A stretch of 64,000 nucleotides of DNA, taken from positions 53,190 to 117,189 of the forward strand of contig NJFT01000119.1 in assembly GCA_002221725.1 (NCBI GenBank). Reading direction: 5' to 3'. Every line of letters begins with the position of its first letter. Position 1 is the stretch's first letter. Positions 9,870-21,598 of this stretch are shown here, piece by piece. This stretch comes from Scedosporium boydii (Eukaryota > Ascomycota > Sordariomycetes > Microascales > Microascaceae). The translations under genes and the position numbers were made by a program. The notes beneath the pieces were generated by a model, which was not told the origin of the DNA, did no database searches, and saw nothing but the letters and a program-made list of their open reading frames with translations.

Positions 9870-11228
9870 CTAGAATAAAGGTAAACAGAAGCCCATATTT
9901 CTGGTCAGACTTTCAAGACTAATCACGTCCGGGACCCCTAAAAAACTTGGTGAATGATCATAATGCTCGACCTTCTGCCACAATTGAGATAAAACAGTGA
10001 TTAGGTGCTTCGTATGCTCGATGCTAAAACGTTCCTGCATCCCCTGCAGTAAAAATATGACCTCCCTTTGTATGTCGGGTCTGTTGCTGGACTCGTTTGC
10101 AATGACAATTATCGGCCATGTCATGACGTTCATGATAGTGATGCGTCGCTCGTCGAAGAGATGGAGGAGAGCCCGAAGACCTAGAACCATCTCATGTATG
10201 AACCTAGACGCAACCTCGGTCCGATGCCAGGGAATCGGCTCTAGGACGCTGGTGCTGAAACCCCCTCGCCATAGATAGAGCAGCGCAGCCTTCCGCATGA
10301 TTTCCCAGGCAGTCGTTAAAGCAAGCCGAACGGGCATGGAGAGCCTGCACGGAATGGGCGGGTGCTGCCATAGGGTAAGGACTGTTTCCAGCATTGATAG
10401 AAGGGATTCTGTACTCGAGGTGCTGGTGCTGGTGGTGTAGCTGCTTGTCGTTGTTGGCGGACCCTGTAAGTCATAGCCGAGAGAAGAGTACTGACAGTCA
10501 GTCCCACGGAGAGTCTTATCGTGCAGTCTTTGGACGATATCACGGACGGAATGATCCGACTCCTCTAAGCCTTGGTGCTCGAGAACGGCAGACATCGAGG
10601 CTACAATAGTCAGGAGAGACCTTGGGTAGCCGGCGATGATTTCCAAGGGAGAAAAGTCCGGATCTTGCGGCGCTTCTGGCGGGTGAATATTCCATTCCAG
10701 CCAAGCCCTCCGAATCCGATCCGAGTTGCCTAGGGAGAAAGCACCGATGCTGAGGTAGGCGGCTATCTGCTTTGCTAGACGGGCAATATCTATCCTTTCA
10801 ACAATGTGCTGATCGAGGGATTCGATGAGGGACACCATGCCAGACATATGCAGGGCCCAGTCGTCGGTCCGATCCGGACGCATAGTGCCAGGAAAGCCGG
10901 CCGAAATAAGTATCAATACCGAGCCCAGGACCTCGACGACGTCATCGGAGCTGGCGCCGGCGGACTGTAGTCCGGAAATATTGGATCTCAGGTCTGCCAG
11001 GGCGGACTGATATTGCTTCAGGGCAGACGGTGGCAAAGAAGCCGGGCCTACGTCATGACCATTATTCTCTCCAGCTCCGGTGGTTAGGGGTTGAGTGTTG
11101 GCGCGCAGGCTGCCGGCTAGAGCACGTAAAGCGCTCCGAACACTTGAGTGTGTCTGAGCGATGCTGCACAGCCCAGATAGGAAAGGTAGTCCTGATTCGT
11201 TGATAGCGGTGAACCGCAGCCTCGACAT
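9870..11228 (-). CDS. Fungal transcription-factor-like protein without a visible zinc cluster
   Basis: Intronless frame of 452 residues from the ATG at 11228; the frame opens slightly upstream at a GTG. The long alpha-helical, leucine-rich chain with segments such as WALHMSGMVSLIESL, SPLEIIAGYPRSLLTIVASMSAVL and TTAWEIMRKAALLYLWRGG resembles the C-terminal regulatory domain of Zn(II)2Cys6 regulators (Fungal_trans_2 type). No CxxCxxxxxxC cluster is found in the frame or in the 700 bases upstream, so the DNA-binding half is either lost or in an exon I could not identify. Its place between the FAD-1 and CYP505 genes makes it a candidate pathway regulator, possibly acting through a partner. Function is inferred from overall resemblance only. 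Confidence 0.6.
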   Translation of the reverse strand: MSRLRFTAINESGLPFLSGLCSIAQTHSSVRSALRALAGSLRANTQPLTTGAGENNGHDVGPASLPPSALKQYQSALADLRSNISGLQSAGASSDDVVEVLGSVLILISAGFPGTMRPDRTDDWALHMSGMVSLIESLDQHIVERIDIARLAKQIAAYLSIGAFSLGNSDRIRRAWLEWNIHPPEAPQDPDFSPLEIIAGYPRSLLTIVASMSAVLEHQGLEESDHSVRDIVQRLHDKTLRGTDCQYSSLGYDLQGPPTTTSSYTTSTSTSSTESLLSMLETVLTLWQHPPIPCRLSMPVRLALTTAWEIMRKAALLYLWRGGFSTSVLEPIPWHRTEVASRFIHEMVLGLRALLHLFDERRITIMNVMTWPIIVIANESSNRPDIQREVIFLLQGMQERFSIEHTKHLITVLSQLWQKVEHYDHSPSFLGVPDVISLESLTRNMGFCLPLF

Positions 11229-11947
11229 GCGTATCACTAGATTATTGGGTCAGCGATGAATCTCATGGGTTGGTTGGCGAAGTTTTCCGCCTCGAAGAAG
11301 GACCGAGAGAAAACGCACGCAGACGGATATCCTGGTTCTCCGGACCAGTCAGACGTAACCCACTCCGATGCAGGGGTGTACCTAGCATCGTATCAACCGT
11401 AAAGATATCGATCGATTTGGTATTTTTCCTCAGCGCTGTGGGCACATGCACTCTGAATCCTAGGGTGGAGGGGCCGACGGATCGGGTTGAAACTCGTGCT
11501 GTTACTATTGACTCCTGAATCCTGATCTGGCAGAGATGGGAAATCTCAGGAACCGCCTCTGGAAGACACATTTTCTGCTCGGGATAAATTACGTAAGGGT
11601 GCTTAAGTTCGTTCACACTTTTCCCTCGGTCTTTTTTCTTTTTTTTTTTTTGCCTTTTTTTTTTTTCTTCTTCTTGTGTGCCACGAGATATTTGGGCGAG
11701 GACAGTCGATTCTGTTAAGGCTCAACCACCCGTAATGTCGCGTAGGAGAAAATTACATTACCTTTCTTGTAGGCCACAGAGAACGGATTTATTCAGACAG
11801 CTGAGGAAACCCGTCGGGAAGCTACGAGTCAACCCGTCTCACAAATGACTGACTATAATACTGGGTATTAATTAGACCGTGAAATGGGCCAGTGCATAAC
11901 TTTACATTGGCAGTAATAAATTGAAATAGACAGAATCGATCCTCTAC
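11229..11947. other. Intergenic region between the regulator and CYP505 genes
   Basis: This stretch is upstream of the regulator gene and downstream of the CYP505 gene, both on the minus strand. It holds an interrupted T-run around 11635-11672. A frame of 117 codons at 11263-11616 on the minus strand has no cysteine cluster and no family match, so I did not call it. Confidence 0.45.
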
Positions 11948-14900
11948 TTAGTTAAATGTGTCTGTGGCAAACCTTTCGTTCCGGATCTCGTCCAGATATC
12001 TCTTGGCTGATTCTCGGTCAGTTTGCTTGAGCTCACTTAGTAAGTCCACGCACACGGCTTCAACCGCATTGCTCATCTGGCGGCTGCCGCAGACAAAGAG
12101 CTTTGCACCCTTCTCCCACAAGTCGAATAGCTTCTCCTTTTGCTCAACCAGACGGTGCTGGACGTATGTGCACTCAGCTGTTTCCTCCTTCTGGCGGGAG
12201 TAAGCCCTCTTGACAATGACGGCCCCTTCGGCTTCCCAAGCGTCAAACTCTTCACGGTAAATATCGTCGCCTCGATCATGGCAGCCAAAAGAGAGTAGCG
12301 CAGGAGCCAAGGTCCGCCCAGCCTTGATCTGGGCAGCTCGCTGCTGAGCGAAACCCCTGAAGGGAGCCAAGCCAGAGCCGGCGGGAACACAGATGATGGG
12401 TGTCCTTTCTGGGGTCGGGGGAAGATGGAACGCAACATGTGAGGGGCGAACGGAAACGTGGAGACGGTCGCCTGGTTTAGGATTGCTAGATAGTTGGTCG
12501 CTACACCGATCTTGCCCTTGCCCCCGTGAGAGGTCTCCTCTATAACTGAATAGGTAAGGGTAACGTGGAAAGGGTCATTCAAAGGTGAGGATGAAATGGA
12601 ACTAAAAGGAAGGGAGGAAATTTTCCAATGGTTAGGATACATGGGACATAAGGTTATTATGAACTCGGATATAAAAAGGGGTATCAATAGTTGTGAATGA
12701 TAACTCACTATTGTCTCGTGCGCATGGGTGACAGCATCCCGAGGAATGTGCCAATTGGTAGCTCGACAGATGGATATTCCTCAAGTACATCTAGGACTGA
12801 GGGCCGCTCGTTCGTGATCTCGACTTCGAATCTCGGCCCGCCTGCGATTGATTCGAGTTTGCTCCTAACCTCGCCGTAAGTCGCATACGCCGCGAGAACT
12901 AGTAAGTTCCTTCTTGTCGCGGGTAGCGAGAGCTCGACGTAAGAGCTTAGTATGTCAAACGCGGACATTGGAAGTCCTTTCGGTAGTAGAGTGGTATTGT
13001 CACCTGTGATGGTGAGCATAGCATCCCATGAGAGCTTGAAGCGGCGAAACACGCGACCGACAGTCTCACGAGGATTCATGGGCAGGACGACTAAATAGTC
13101 ACCTGCCTCGTAAGACGTTTCTGTAGGGAGCTTTATCTCAATGTGTTGTTTCCGAGGCTTGCCCGGCGCCGTGAGAATTCTCGTGGCTGTGACGACAGCC
13201 TCCCTGACATTTTGCCGTAGGGTCGAGCTGCGCGGCACCGACACGTCCACCACCAACCCCATTTGGTCGTCGCTGCTGCCATCCGCCCCAGAGATAGAGT
13301 ACTTCGCGTCAAGAGTTGGCCACAGGATTTCTTCTTCCCATGACTCGAGGTCTAGAAAGGGATCCTTTTCCGCGACATCCGTGAGGCCTGGTGGTACAAG
13401 TCGCTCCGCACCGTGTTCTTCCAGCTCCCTGTCGATGAGTTTGGGTATCCGGTGGAATGTTTGACGCCATTCCGAATTTCCGGCACCAAAGACAGCGTAG
13501 GGCACCTTCTCCACCTCCCGGCCCACGAAACTCTCCAACCAAGCAACAAAGTGCTTCGCATTATCTGGAGCCTGACCCTCATAAGAAGAAATAAAGATGA
13601 TGACTGGGTGGTCTCGCGGAAGTCTACCTTTGGCCATATCGACGGAGTCGATTACGGAAACCCGAAACCCGTGCGCGGGGGCACTCGAGACCAGTCGACG
13701 AGCAAGAGCCTCACAAGTGCCGCTGTTTGAGCCGTAGTAGATGCTTATGATATTGCCTGTCGGCCCAGGTTCGACCACGCTCGAGGAAGTCATGTTGCGA
13801 GTAGCAGAAGGATTGTTCCTATCAGCGTCACCACGAAGCCTGCGCTCTAAATCCAAAGGCGACATGCCGTCGCGGAGTGAAGCGCGCATATAGAAGTCTT
13901 TAGGCTTGATGGTGAGTGATTCTGCAATCTTGAGGTTATAAGCAGGGTCATGGAGATGGAAGTCGAAATTCTGGAGGAGAAGAGACGTGGCCAAAAGCAT
14001 CTCCTGCCAAGCAAACGGCCGCCCTATACAGGCTCGCATGCCGTTGCCGAAGGGCTTCCAGCAGTTTGGGAACTTCTCTTGCAAGCGTTCAAAATTTTCA
14101 TCAAGCATCCGCTCAGGTACAAATTGGCTCGCATCTTCGCCGTAAACTGCGGGATCGAGATGTGCTCTGGAAAAGATGGCCGCGATGGGTTCTCCCTTCT
14201 TGACGAGATACTTATTATCTAACAGGGTATCCTCGTAAGCTTCAACGGTAATTCCGGGAATAGGTGAGCATTGCCGGAGTGTCTCGCGTAACACCTAATC
14301 ACCACGCCGCCAAGTTAACCAATTGCCACGGGAGATGTGTGTGCCTGTATGATTGCCACCGGAGAAACAAAGGAAAGAAGAAGAAAGACGGAAATAAAGG
14401 CGCACTACAAAAAGGAAACGTGGGTTTTTTCCTTCTTTTTCTTTTTTTCCCTTTTTACTTACAGCTGGAATGTACTTCAATTTGAAGAGCTTATCAAGGG
14501 TAATAGGGTCTCGGCCCATGACACTGTCCACCTCTTTCTGGGCCTGTTGGTAGGCGTGGGGGTTTTTAAGCATGGAATAGAAAGCAAAGGAGAGTGTCCC
14601 AGATGTCGTTTCATGTCCCGCAACAAGAAACGTGACTAAATTGTTGGTAATGCTCTCCTCACTTAGCTTTGCGCCGGTTTTCGGATCTACCTCCTCGATC
14701 ATGGCCGTCAACAAGTCCTTTCTACTACCGCCATCCGGGTCGGCCTTCCGAGATTTGATGAGTTCATCGGACGTCCCGCGCATCAAAGCGATATCTTTGT
14801 GGAGTTTCCGCTCGGAGGATCGGTAAAAGATGCTTGCCCATTTAGGCCGTTCAGTGCGCTTTCCAAGCTCAACCAAGGCATCAGACATGCTTTGAACAAA

Positions 14901-15546
14901 AGGGTGTAGCTCGTCTTTGTAGAACGAGTTGAAGCGATAGCCCATGGAACAAAGGGCAAGAGTATCGAGGGTCAGGCGGGTGAAATCCTCGCTGGCGGGA
15001 ATCGGATTGACGGAGCCGTACCGGGCCCATTTTAGAGCCATCTGAGTGAGAACATCGTACATTTCATCAAACATGCCCTGTATAGATACCGGACCGAAGG
15101 CGGGCATGAGAATGCGATGGGCGATGCCCCAGTTGACCTCTTCATTCTTGGCGGTGAAAAGGCCATCTCCGGCGGCGAGCCGGGCTTCGGCCACCTCGGC
15201 TTGGATAGATTTTTTGAACCGCGTCTCGTCGCATAGCTCATTCACGAGCCTGTTAGTGCCCACGAAGACGCAGGAGCCGATACTGGGAAATCGTAACCGG
15301 AAGATTTCGCCTGGACAAGATAGATTAGTATATATAATAAGTATGAAACTAGTTGGTAAAGAAGACGGCTCCTGGCTAAGTTCATTCTAAATGCACAAGC
15401 GCTCTCGTGCTCTACTCACCGTACGTGTCATGAAGACGGTCAAGATCTTTCAACGAGTTGTCAGATCTGAATTCAGAGATATTCCCGAAGTACGGCAATC
15501 CCTTCGGCTCCGGGATGGGGACTATGTTCGGATTTTCTGAAGGCAT
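11948..15546 (-). CDS. CYP505-type cytochrome P450-reductase fusion (fatty-acid hydroxylase), one-base frameshift
   Basis: Exons are 15420-15546, 14463-15310, 12709-14294 and 11948-12601. The chain of about 1070 residues has a P450 domain with I-helix AGHETTSG (about 272-279), K-helix ETLRQ and heme loop FGNGMRACIG (Cys about 414). Then come a flavodoxin-like FMN domain (YYGSNSGTCEALARRL), an FAD domain (RTRQYSISSSP, GVATNYLA) and an NADPH domain (FVCGSRQM). Known members (BM3, P450foxy) are self-sufficient enzymes hydroxylating fatty acids near the omega end. The summed exon length is one nucleotide short: between NYLA and GDRLHVSVRPS there are 11 bases where homologues have 12 (about 12470-12490). 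Everything after that point is otherwise conserved, so this is a recent mutation or a sequencing error. It lies next to the aldehyde dehydrogenase on the same strand. Confidence 0.92.
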
Positions 15547-16183
15547 CGTCTGATCTAGCTTTTGCCTTTGGCTTCTGTCTTTTTTTTGTCACTTTTCTTC
15601 CTTTTCGTTTTGTTCCCGGAGGGGTAATAGCCTTGTTAACGCCGTTCGATCAAAGGGGCGGAAACTAAAATTGTTGGTGAACGAGACACCCACACACACA
15701 AGTCTGCGGTGATTTGCTGGCTTGTGTGCATCAGCGGCGCTTTATTGCCTCTTGGTCGCCCCTTTTATCGCCCCCTTCATATTCCCGCTCGGGAGTGCGG
15801 AGTGCCACGAGTAAAAGTTGAGGTGTAAACGTAAAAGGTATCGTACCCTTGCACTAGTTGACAAAAGATCCAGGCCCCAATCCTTCAAATAGAAAAAGCG
15901 CCGACGGCAATTTTTCTTGTCTCCAAGGTACGTGCTGAAGAAGATTCCTTCCACCAGCCCAGGTGGGTCCCCCAGTTGCAAACTCGGTTCATATACGCGT
16001 TTTCAGTATAATCTTCAACGCGCGGAGCACGGAGAGAGAAAGAGTCTGAAGCATGAACAAGGATAACATTTTCGGACTCGAAGAGAGATCGATCCCCCCT
16101 CCCCCCCGCCCGTGCCTCCCTAGTCACATGCTTACAAGTACATTCTGTGTGGTACTCTGCAAGACCAGCATCATTTATACAAT
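15547..16183. other. CYP505 promoter region / aldehyde dehydrogenase 3' end
   Basis: No gene recognised. The part just upstream of 15546 is pyrimidine-rich on the plus strand (purine-rich on the gene's strand). Confidence 0.45.
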
Positions 16184-17668
16184 CTACTCCAACATGAAAC
16201 CAAGAATGGGTATTCTAGCCAACCACGACTTTCCGACCCATTGATCCTCCAGAGTTTCTCCTTTGTCAAAATTTGGCTTGCCGGCGTCCACCTCGGATCG
16301 GTTGGCGATGTTGAAGGGGGGATAACGCCACTCCGTAAATCTATCAATCCAACAGGGGAGGGTGACGACTGTCCGATTATGACTGAATGTATCAAAGCCC
16401 CACTTACCGTGGTAGCTACCATATCCGGAGCTGCCCACACCTCCGAATGGTGCAGACGGCACGTCGGCGTGAATGGCCACGTCGTTGATGGTGACCCCGC
16501 CGGACTGAGTCGAGTCGAGAATCTGATTAATCTCCTTCTGCGACTCAGAGAAGATGTAGAGGGCGAGCGGATGAGGCATTCTGGAGATGGTCTTAATGGC
16601 AGAGTCGACGTCGGCCTTGATAATGGGAAGAACCGGGCCGAACAGCTCTTCTGAAAGTAGGCTGTCGGACAGGGTCACGTCCGTCACAATAGTGGGGTGC
16701 ACGAACCTGTCAGCTCGTATGTGCTCGCCACTGTAGATGACGTTCCCTTCCGTCTTCTGGATCAAGCCCCGGATGCGATCAAAGTGGTTTTCGTTGACGA
16801 TACGGGCAAGGGTATCGCTGCCGTTCTCGAGCATGCGCTTTGCCCAGTACACCATGCGAGCGGTCAACTGGTCGTGGATTTCCGGGTCCGCGAAGACATG
16901 ATTGACACAGACACAGATCTGCCCGAGGTTTTGGAGCTTTGCGTTGACAAGGCGCTTCGCGGCGATATCAATGTTGGCGCTTTTCGTGACAATGGCTGGG
17001 GCCTGGCCGCCCAGCTCCAGAGCTGTCGGGGTGACATGCTTTGCGGCAGCAGAGGCGATGATGCGCCCGACCCGCGCGCTGCCAGTATAGAAGATGAAAT
17101 CGAATTTGTGTTCCAGGATCGGCGCCATCTCGGTAGGGTTCGCCCGGACCACGGCAATGCCTGAGGTGTCCAGGTACTTAGGGACGAGTTCGTCTAGTAG
17201 GCGTTCGGTATGTTGTGCCATCTCGGAGGGCTTCATGATAACGGCGTTCCCCGCGGCGATGGCAGCGATGGCAACGTCAACAAGCGTCGATATGGGGAAG
17301 TTCCAAGCACCGATCACCAAGACCAAACCCAGAGGCTCCTTGCGGATCCATGCCTTCCCAAGCGTGCCATATATGAAGCCTGCCTCGGGCGGCGAGGAGC
17401 CGGCTGCCCACACCTCGAGGTGCTTGAGCGATTCCAAGATGGCTTTTTTGGCTTCATTGATGTCGGCCATGAGAGATTCGAAGGCGTGTCTGTGAAGATC
17501 CTTGGCCAGGCTGTCGAGGAAAGCATCCTCATTCTCGTCTATAAGCCAAAACAGCTGCTTCAACTGCCACTTTCGCCATCTCAGATCCTTAGTCTTGCCC
17601 GAAGCGAATGTGGATCGCAGGGTTTCGTAAACTGCTTCGAACTTGTCGCTTGAAATATTGGCGGCCAT
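16184..17668 (-). CDS. Aldehyde dehydrogenase, fatty-aldehyde (class 3-like) type
   Basis: Intronless frame of 494 residues, normal length for the family. The cofactor-binding segment VIGAWNFPI (about 118-126), the general base in LELGGQAP (Glu about 218) and the nucleophile in GQICV (Cys about 252) are all present, as is the C-terminal GGVGSSGYGSYHGKWGFDTFSH. NAD(P)-dependent enzymes of this type oxidise medium- or long-chain aldehydes to acids. The gene lies behind CYP505 on the same strand and opposite FAD-2, with which it shares an upstream region of about 800 bases. It could oxidise the aldehyde released by the FAD oxidoreductases or formed after CYP505 hydroxylation; this is inference from context. 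Confidence 0.93.
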   Translation of the reverse strand: MAANISSDKFEAVYETLRSTFASGKTKDLRWRKWQLKQLFWLIDENEDAFLDSLAKDLHRHAFESLMADINEAKKAILESLKHLEVWAAGSSPPEAGFIYGTLGKAWIRKEPLGLVLVIGAWNFPISTLVDVAIAAIAAGNAVIMKPSEMAQHTERLLDELVPKYLDTSGIAVVRANPTEMAPILEHKFDFIFYTGSARVGRIIASAAAKHVTPTALELGGQAPAIVTKSANIDIAAKRLVNAKLQNLGQICVCVNHVFADPEIHDQLTARMVYWAKRMLENGSDTLARIVNENHFDRIRGLIQKTEGNVIYSGEHIRADRFVHPTIVTDVTLSDSLLSEELFGPVLPIIKADVDSAIKTISRMPHPLALYIFSESQKEINQILDSTQSGGVTINDVAIHADVPSAPFGGVGSSGYGSYHGKWGFDTFSHNRTVVTLPCWIDRFTEWRYPPFNIANRSEVDAGKPNFDKGETLEDQWVGKSWLARIPILGFMLE

Positions 17669-18484
17669 GATTTTTTTTTACTGCAATGGCTGGTCTGTAG
17701 AGGAGGTATTGGCGAGGGACCGAGGGTCTATTTGTCGAGCAGCTCAGCGGGGGGCTATTACTCTTATTAAAGTTCTTTTTTGGGGGTAGTTCTGAAACCG
17801 GGAAAAAAAAAAAAAATTGAGAAGAGAAAGAAAGCAAGAAAGAAACAGAGCTTGCGTCCGAAATCAAGAGAAATTTCGTGATTTCTATTTTGTATTTTTA
17901 TTTTTCCCCCCCTTCTCAAAATAAGACGTGTACAATTTGGGTGCCTTCGGAATATTGCAAATTTCCTCTCCGCCTTGGACAAGCCGCTTGCCGCAGTCTC
18001 TTTCCAAGTAAAAGTGGACGCTCTTGGGAGCAAGGGGCATTGATGGTTGATCGAGGAGGGATTTGATACTTCTGGAGTCCTCTCAACTTCCAAGGACTGA
18101 GGCGCAGTTGCTTTGGCCTTGTCTTTTCTCAACCCCACCTCGCTTGCGTACACCCCCCACACACACCTCCTTCCTCCTCCCACCCCCTCTTCATTCGGCT
18201 CTGTCGTGAAGACGACCACTTCCGTTGTTGCGGAGGTTGTCGTTGCGGATGAGGCGTCGTCATTCAACGGAGTCCGCGGACAGAACTTCTCGGCCTCCCT
18301 CTGGGTCCGTCCTGGCGTGACTGCTCTCATTGCCGTGGTCCGCATTGTCCGTCGCTGGAAATGTCTCAACCCCCTACTGGTACTTGTACATAAACAGCTG
18401 CTCTGTCACCCCTAACAGGGTGTCAAATCAACCACCACTTAAAGTTTTGGGACTCAAAAAGGGGCGGGGAAAAAAACCGTCTCA
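17669..18484. other. Divergent promoter region (aldehyde dehydrogenase / FAD-2)
   Basis: Both flanking genes are transcribed away from this 816-bp stretch. It contains an A-run near 17804-17817 and pyrimidine-rich tracts. No conserved protein can be read in it. Confidence 0.5.
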
Positions 18485-20126
18485 ATGGAGAAAGCAACGA
18501 TGAACAATCTCGGTATTCCCCTTCTTTCTTTCTTTTTTTCTTCTTTTTCTTTTTTTTTTTTTTTTTTTTTTTCCCTTCCATCTTTGACCGTTCTGTTTGC
18601 TTGGATGAATGTTAACCTAGGCATTTCTGCAGCCCATGTCATTGAGGAGCGCATTACCACTGATCCAGGCCTCCCTCGCCAACACCCCACTTCAGCCTAC
18701 TGGCAGCATGTACCTCATCCACTTGCGGACACCCAATCCTCGACACTGGCCGAAGTGGCAGACGTTGTTGTCATCGGATCTGGAATCACCGGCGCCAGCG
18801 TCACCAAGACCTTGATCGAAAAGGACCCATCCTCCAGAGTAGTTGTCTTTGAGGCGCGCTCACTCTGCTCCGGAGCTACTGGCCGTAATGGGGGACAGCT
18901 GGCAACCAATGCTGGCGAAATCTATGGAGAATACAAAGAGAGGTTTGGGAGTGCTATGGCAGGGAAAATAGCTGCATTTACCTTCAAGACATGTGCTAGG
19001 ATGAAGGAAGTGATTGCTGAGTATGCGCCGGAGGAGAGCGAGTATCGAGATGTCACAAAGGTGCGGACCTTCCTGGATGAGGAATCTTTTGCATCCATGA
19101 AAGACAGTATTTCCCAGATGGAGGCGGACCATCCCAAACTCCGGGGCATATACCATGTTATCAACAATGAGACTGTTCTCAAGGTGAGAGGCCTGTATCC
19201 GCCAAAAATATTTACGGAGACCCCGTGAGAATATATTACACTCGAGCTGACCATCTCCACTGAAGAAACACGGAGTCCACCGCTCAACCGGCGGAGTTAC
19301 TCTGCCTGCCGGAGTAATGTGGCCGTATCGACTCATCACCAAGGTGTTTGAAGATCTGTTGGCCAAGTACCCAGATCGACTCAGCATTGAGACCAACACT
19401 CCAGTCACCTCTGTGAGATATGTCGACGGTTACTATGTTGTCACCACACCTCGCGGAGAGACCCATGCTCACCGCGTTGTACACTGTACGAATGGGTATG
19501 CGGGTCATTTATTACCCATCCTCCGCGGCCATTTGTTTCCAGTCAGAGGGACCATGACAGTCCAGGATCTTGGGTCCAATGTTCCCAACAATGGAGCTAA
19601 GGATTCCTATGGCTTCCACTACGTGCCAGTCTATGACGAGGAAACGGAGACTCTGGCCGACGGGTTGTGGTACCTGACCCAAAATGCCAGGACTGGATAC
19701 TACTTCATCGGTGGTGAGAAAGCTAGAATGGATGAGAGTCTGACAGCCGACGATTCTGCATACAGTGAGATCTGTGTCAAACATCTGCAAACCATTTTAC
19801 CTAAGTTCTTCAACTATACCGATGTTAAGAAGGATCCATTGGTGAGTGCGTGGAGCGGCATCATGGGCTTCACCCAGGATGGAGTGCCGTACGTCGGCCA
19901 GCTCGCTGCTAAGACGACTGGGCGCCCGGGGAATGGACAATGGATCGCCTGTGGATTTAATGGCTATGGGATGCCATACTGCTGGATGGCGGGTGAGGCT
20001 CTAGCAAATATGATACTCGGACAAGACGTCAGCGACTGGCTCCCCGAGGCATTCCTGGTCAGCGAGGGTCGTCTATCGCCTGCTGGCATCACCAGGATTG
20101 CAGAAGAACTCGCTTCCTTGCGATAA
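18485..20126 (+). CDS. DAO-family FAD-dependent oxidoreductase FAD-2
   Basis: Exon 1 is 18485-19183, the intron 19184-19265 (phase 0) and exon 2 19266-20126, giving 519 residues. Motifs run in family order: VADVVVIGSGITG, CSGATGRNGGQ, VMWPYRLI, CTNGYAGHLLPILRG, WSGIMGFTQDGVPYVG and WIACGFNGYGM. The fold is that of amine/amino-acid oxidases with FAD. The intron sits where FAD-1 has its intron, and the two proteins align throughout, so they are paralogues. The N-terminus is odd: a T23 run (18550-18572) encodes a phenylalanine block inside a hydrophobic, signal-like stretch. A second ATG at 18605 would give 479 residues without it. Because FAD-1 also has a hydrophobic stretch before its conserved part, secretion or ER targeting is plausible. 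It is complete, unlike FAD-1 and FAD-3. Confidence 0.9.
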
Positions 20127-20400
20127 ATTAGAATGTCACCGTAGTTTAGCTGCAGACTCTAATGCGATATATGAACGTGTCTACCTTAACCGAACACGCG
20201 AAAAACTTGGAGGGCAGTTCAGTGAACTAAGTAATAGATTACCACGAGCGAAAGTCTTCACGTCATACCAGGTTGGTTTGCAGTCTCCATTGGCTCGAGC
20301 TTTACGCGTTAATGGTCAATGGAATCGAAACGCCCAGGATGAGCACTCCAAACGGCCATTATCGTTGTCAAGCTCCTGCTTTGGAACGCGGAAATGGCGC

Positions 20401-20443
<43 letters not shown>

Positions 20444-20792
20444 CCTGTTTTCTCAATTTTACGCTTTTTATCTTTTATAGATGTGATTGCTTAGACACGT
20501 TTGGAAGGTAGTTACGCACTGACCAGAATCCGAAGCGCGAAATGAGTAAAATAGAAATTCATTCACAGCAGCGGTCGAACGTTCTACTTTGTCCAACCTG
20601 GGCGTACTCGGTTAACAGGCCCATTTCACAGGTTCAAGCTGTCCAAAAAAGATTTCTGCCAGGATTCGGGTAGCCAACCGACTATGTCATCAGTATCGGC
20701 CCCTGCTTCCGCTTGCGGGTTTCTTTTCCCTAATAATAATTAGAAAAAAAAAAGTAGGGAGAGGGTGCACGAACAGACACAAGTCATTTCCT
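20127..20792. other. Convergent intergenic region with a T41 run
   Basis: The FAD-2 and permease genes converge on this stretch. It contains 41 consecutive T at 20403-20443. No gene is recognised. Confidence 0.5.
20403..20443. repeat. T41 homopolymer
   Basis: Forty-one uninterrupted T, the longest homopolymer in the window, between two convergent genes. It could be the poly(A) end of a retrocopied RNA inserted on the minus strand or simple slippage. I see no target-site duplication that I can support. Confidence 0.95.
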
Positions 20793-21553
20793 CTAAGGCT
20801 TCTTGTTGACCATGGGGTCTTTAGTTGATTGTCGTACAACATCGGCAAAATCAGCAACTCCCTCTATGCAATGCTGATTGTTGTGTCTCCAGGATTGGAG
20901 AGTAAGGAGGTCAAGACCCTTGAAGTCGTCGTTGCAGAAAAAGAAGGCGACGGCGGATATAATCAAGGTACCCAGAACAATGACAACATTCAGAGGAGGG
21001 GTATCCTTAGTGGGCGGAAACGCTCGAGTGATTAGAAAATATAGTGAAGTGAGAGTGCCTAGAAAGTGAATACTCCAGCTGAAACGGCCCGTATAGAATG
21101 GCCCCGGCACCCACCGATCGCCAGCAAATAGACGGAGGGTAATAGGAACAGTCCAGATGATCAGGCTTGCTAGGGTCGCCATTGAGTAGACGATATCGCT
21201 CGCGTGCTCGGACAGAGTGAGGAGGAGAAATATATATGTTAGAACCACTAGTAGTGCGGTAGCGACCAGGGGCATGTTGGTCCGTTTATGCACGCGACAG
21301 AGGTACGAGCTATAGGGGAGGCCTCCGTCTCTAGCGAATGCTGCGACCTGGGTTGCGTAGGTGAGAAGCATCCCGCTTCCACCTATACCTGAGAAGATAG
21401 TGCTAACAAGGAAGAAAGGCCCGGAGACCGTCGTGCCCCAGTGCTCGTGCACAAGGGCAAAGATCGGGAAACCTCTGTTCAAATAAAGTTAGTTAAGTAA
21501 AAGTTAAGGGCTGCAGGGTACGGTTCACAGTTAAGGGGTCATGTTTTGTGTGT

Positions 21554-21598
<45 letters not shown>

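Noticed and set aside
12474..12508. A 35-nt intron in CYP505 that would avoid the frameshift
   Set aside because: It has GT and AG ends and keeps the frame, but it is shorter than usual fungal introns and would delete the FAD-binding VATNYL segment.
17767..18415. Overlapping frames of 100-200 codons on both strands between the ALDH and FAD-2 genes
   Set aside because: They overlap each other and simple-sequence tracts in a divergent promoter and have no conserved content.
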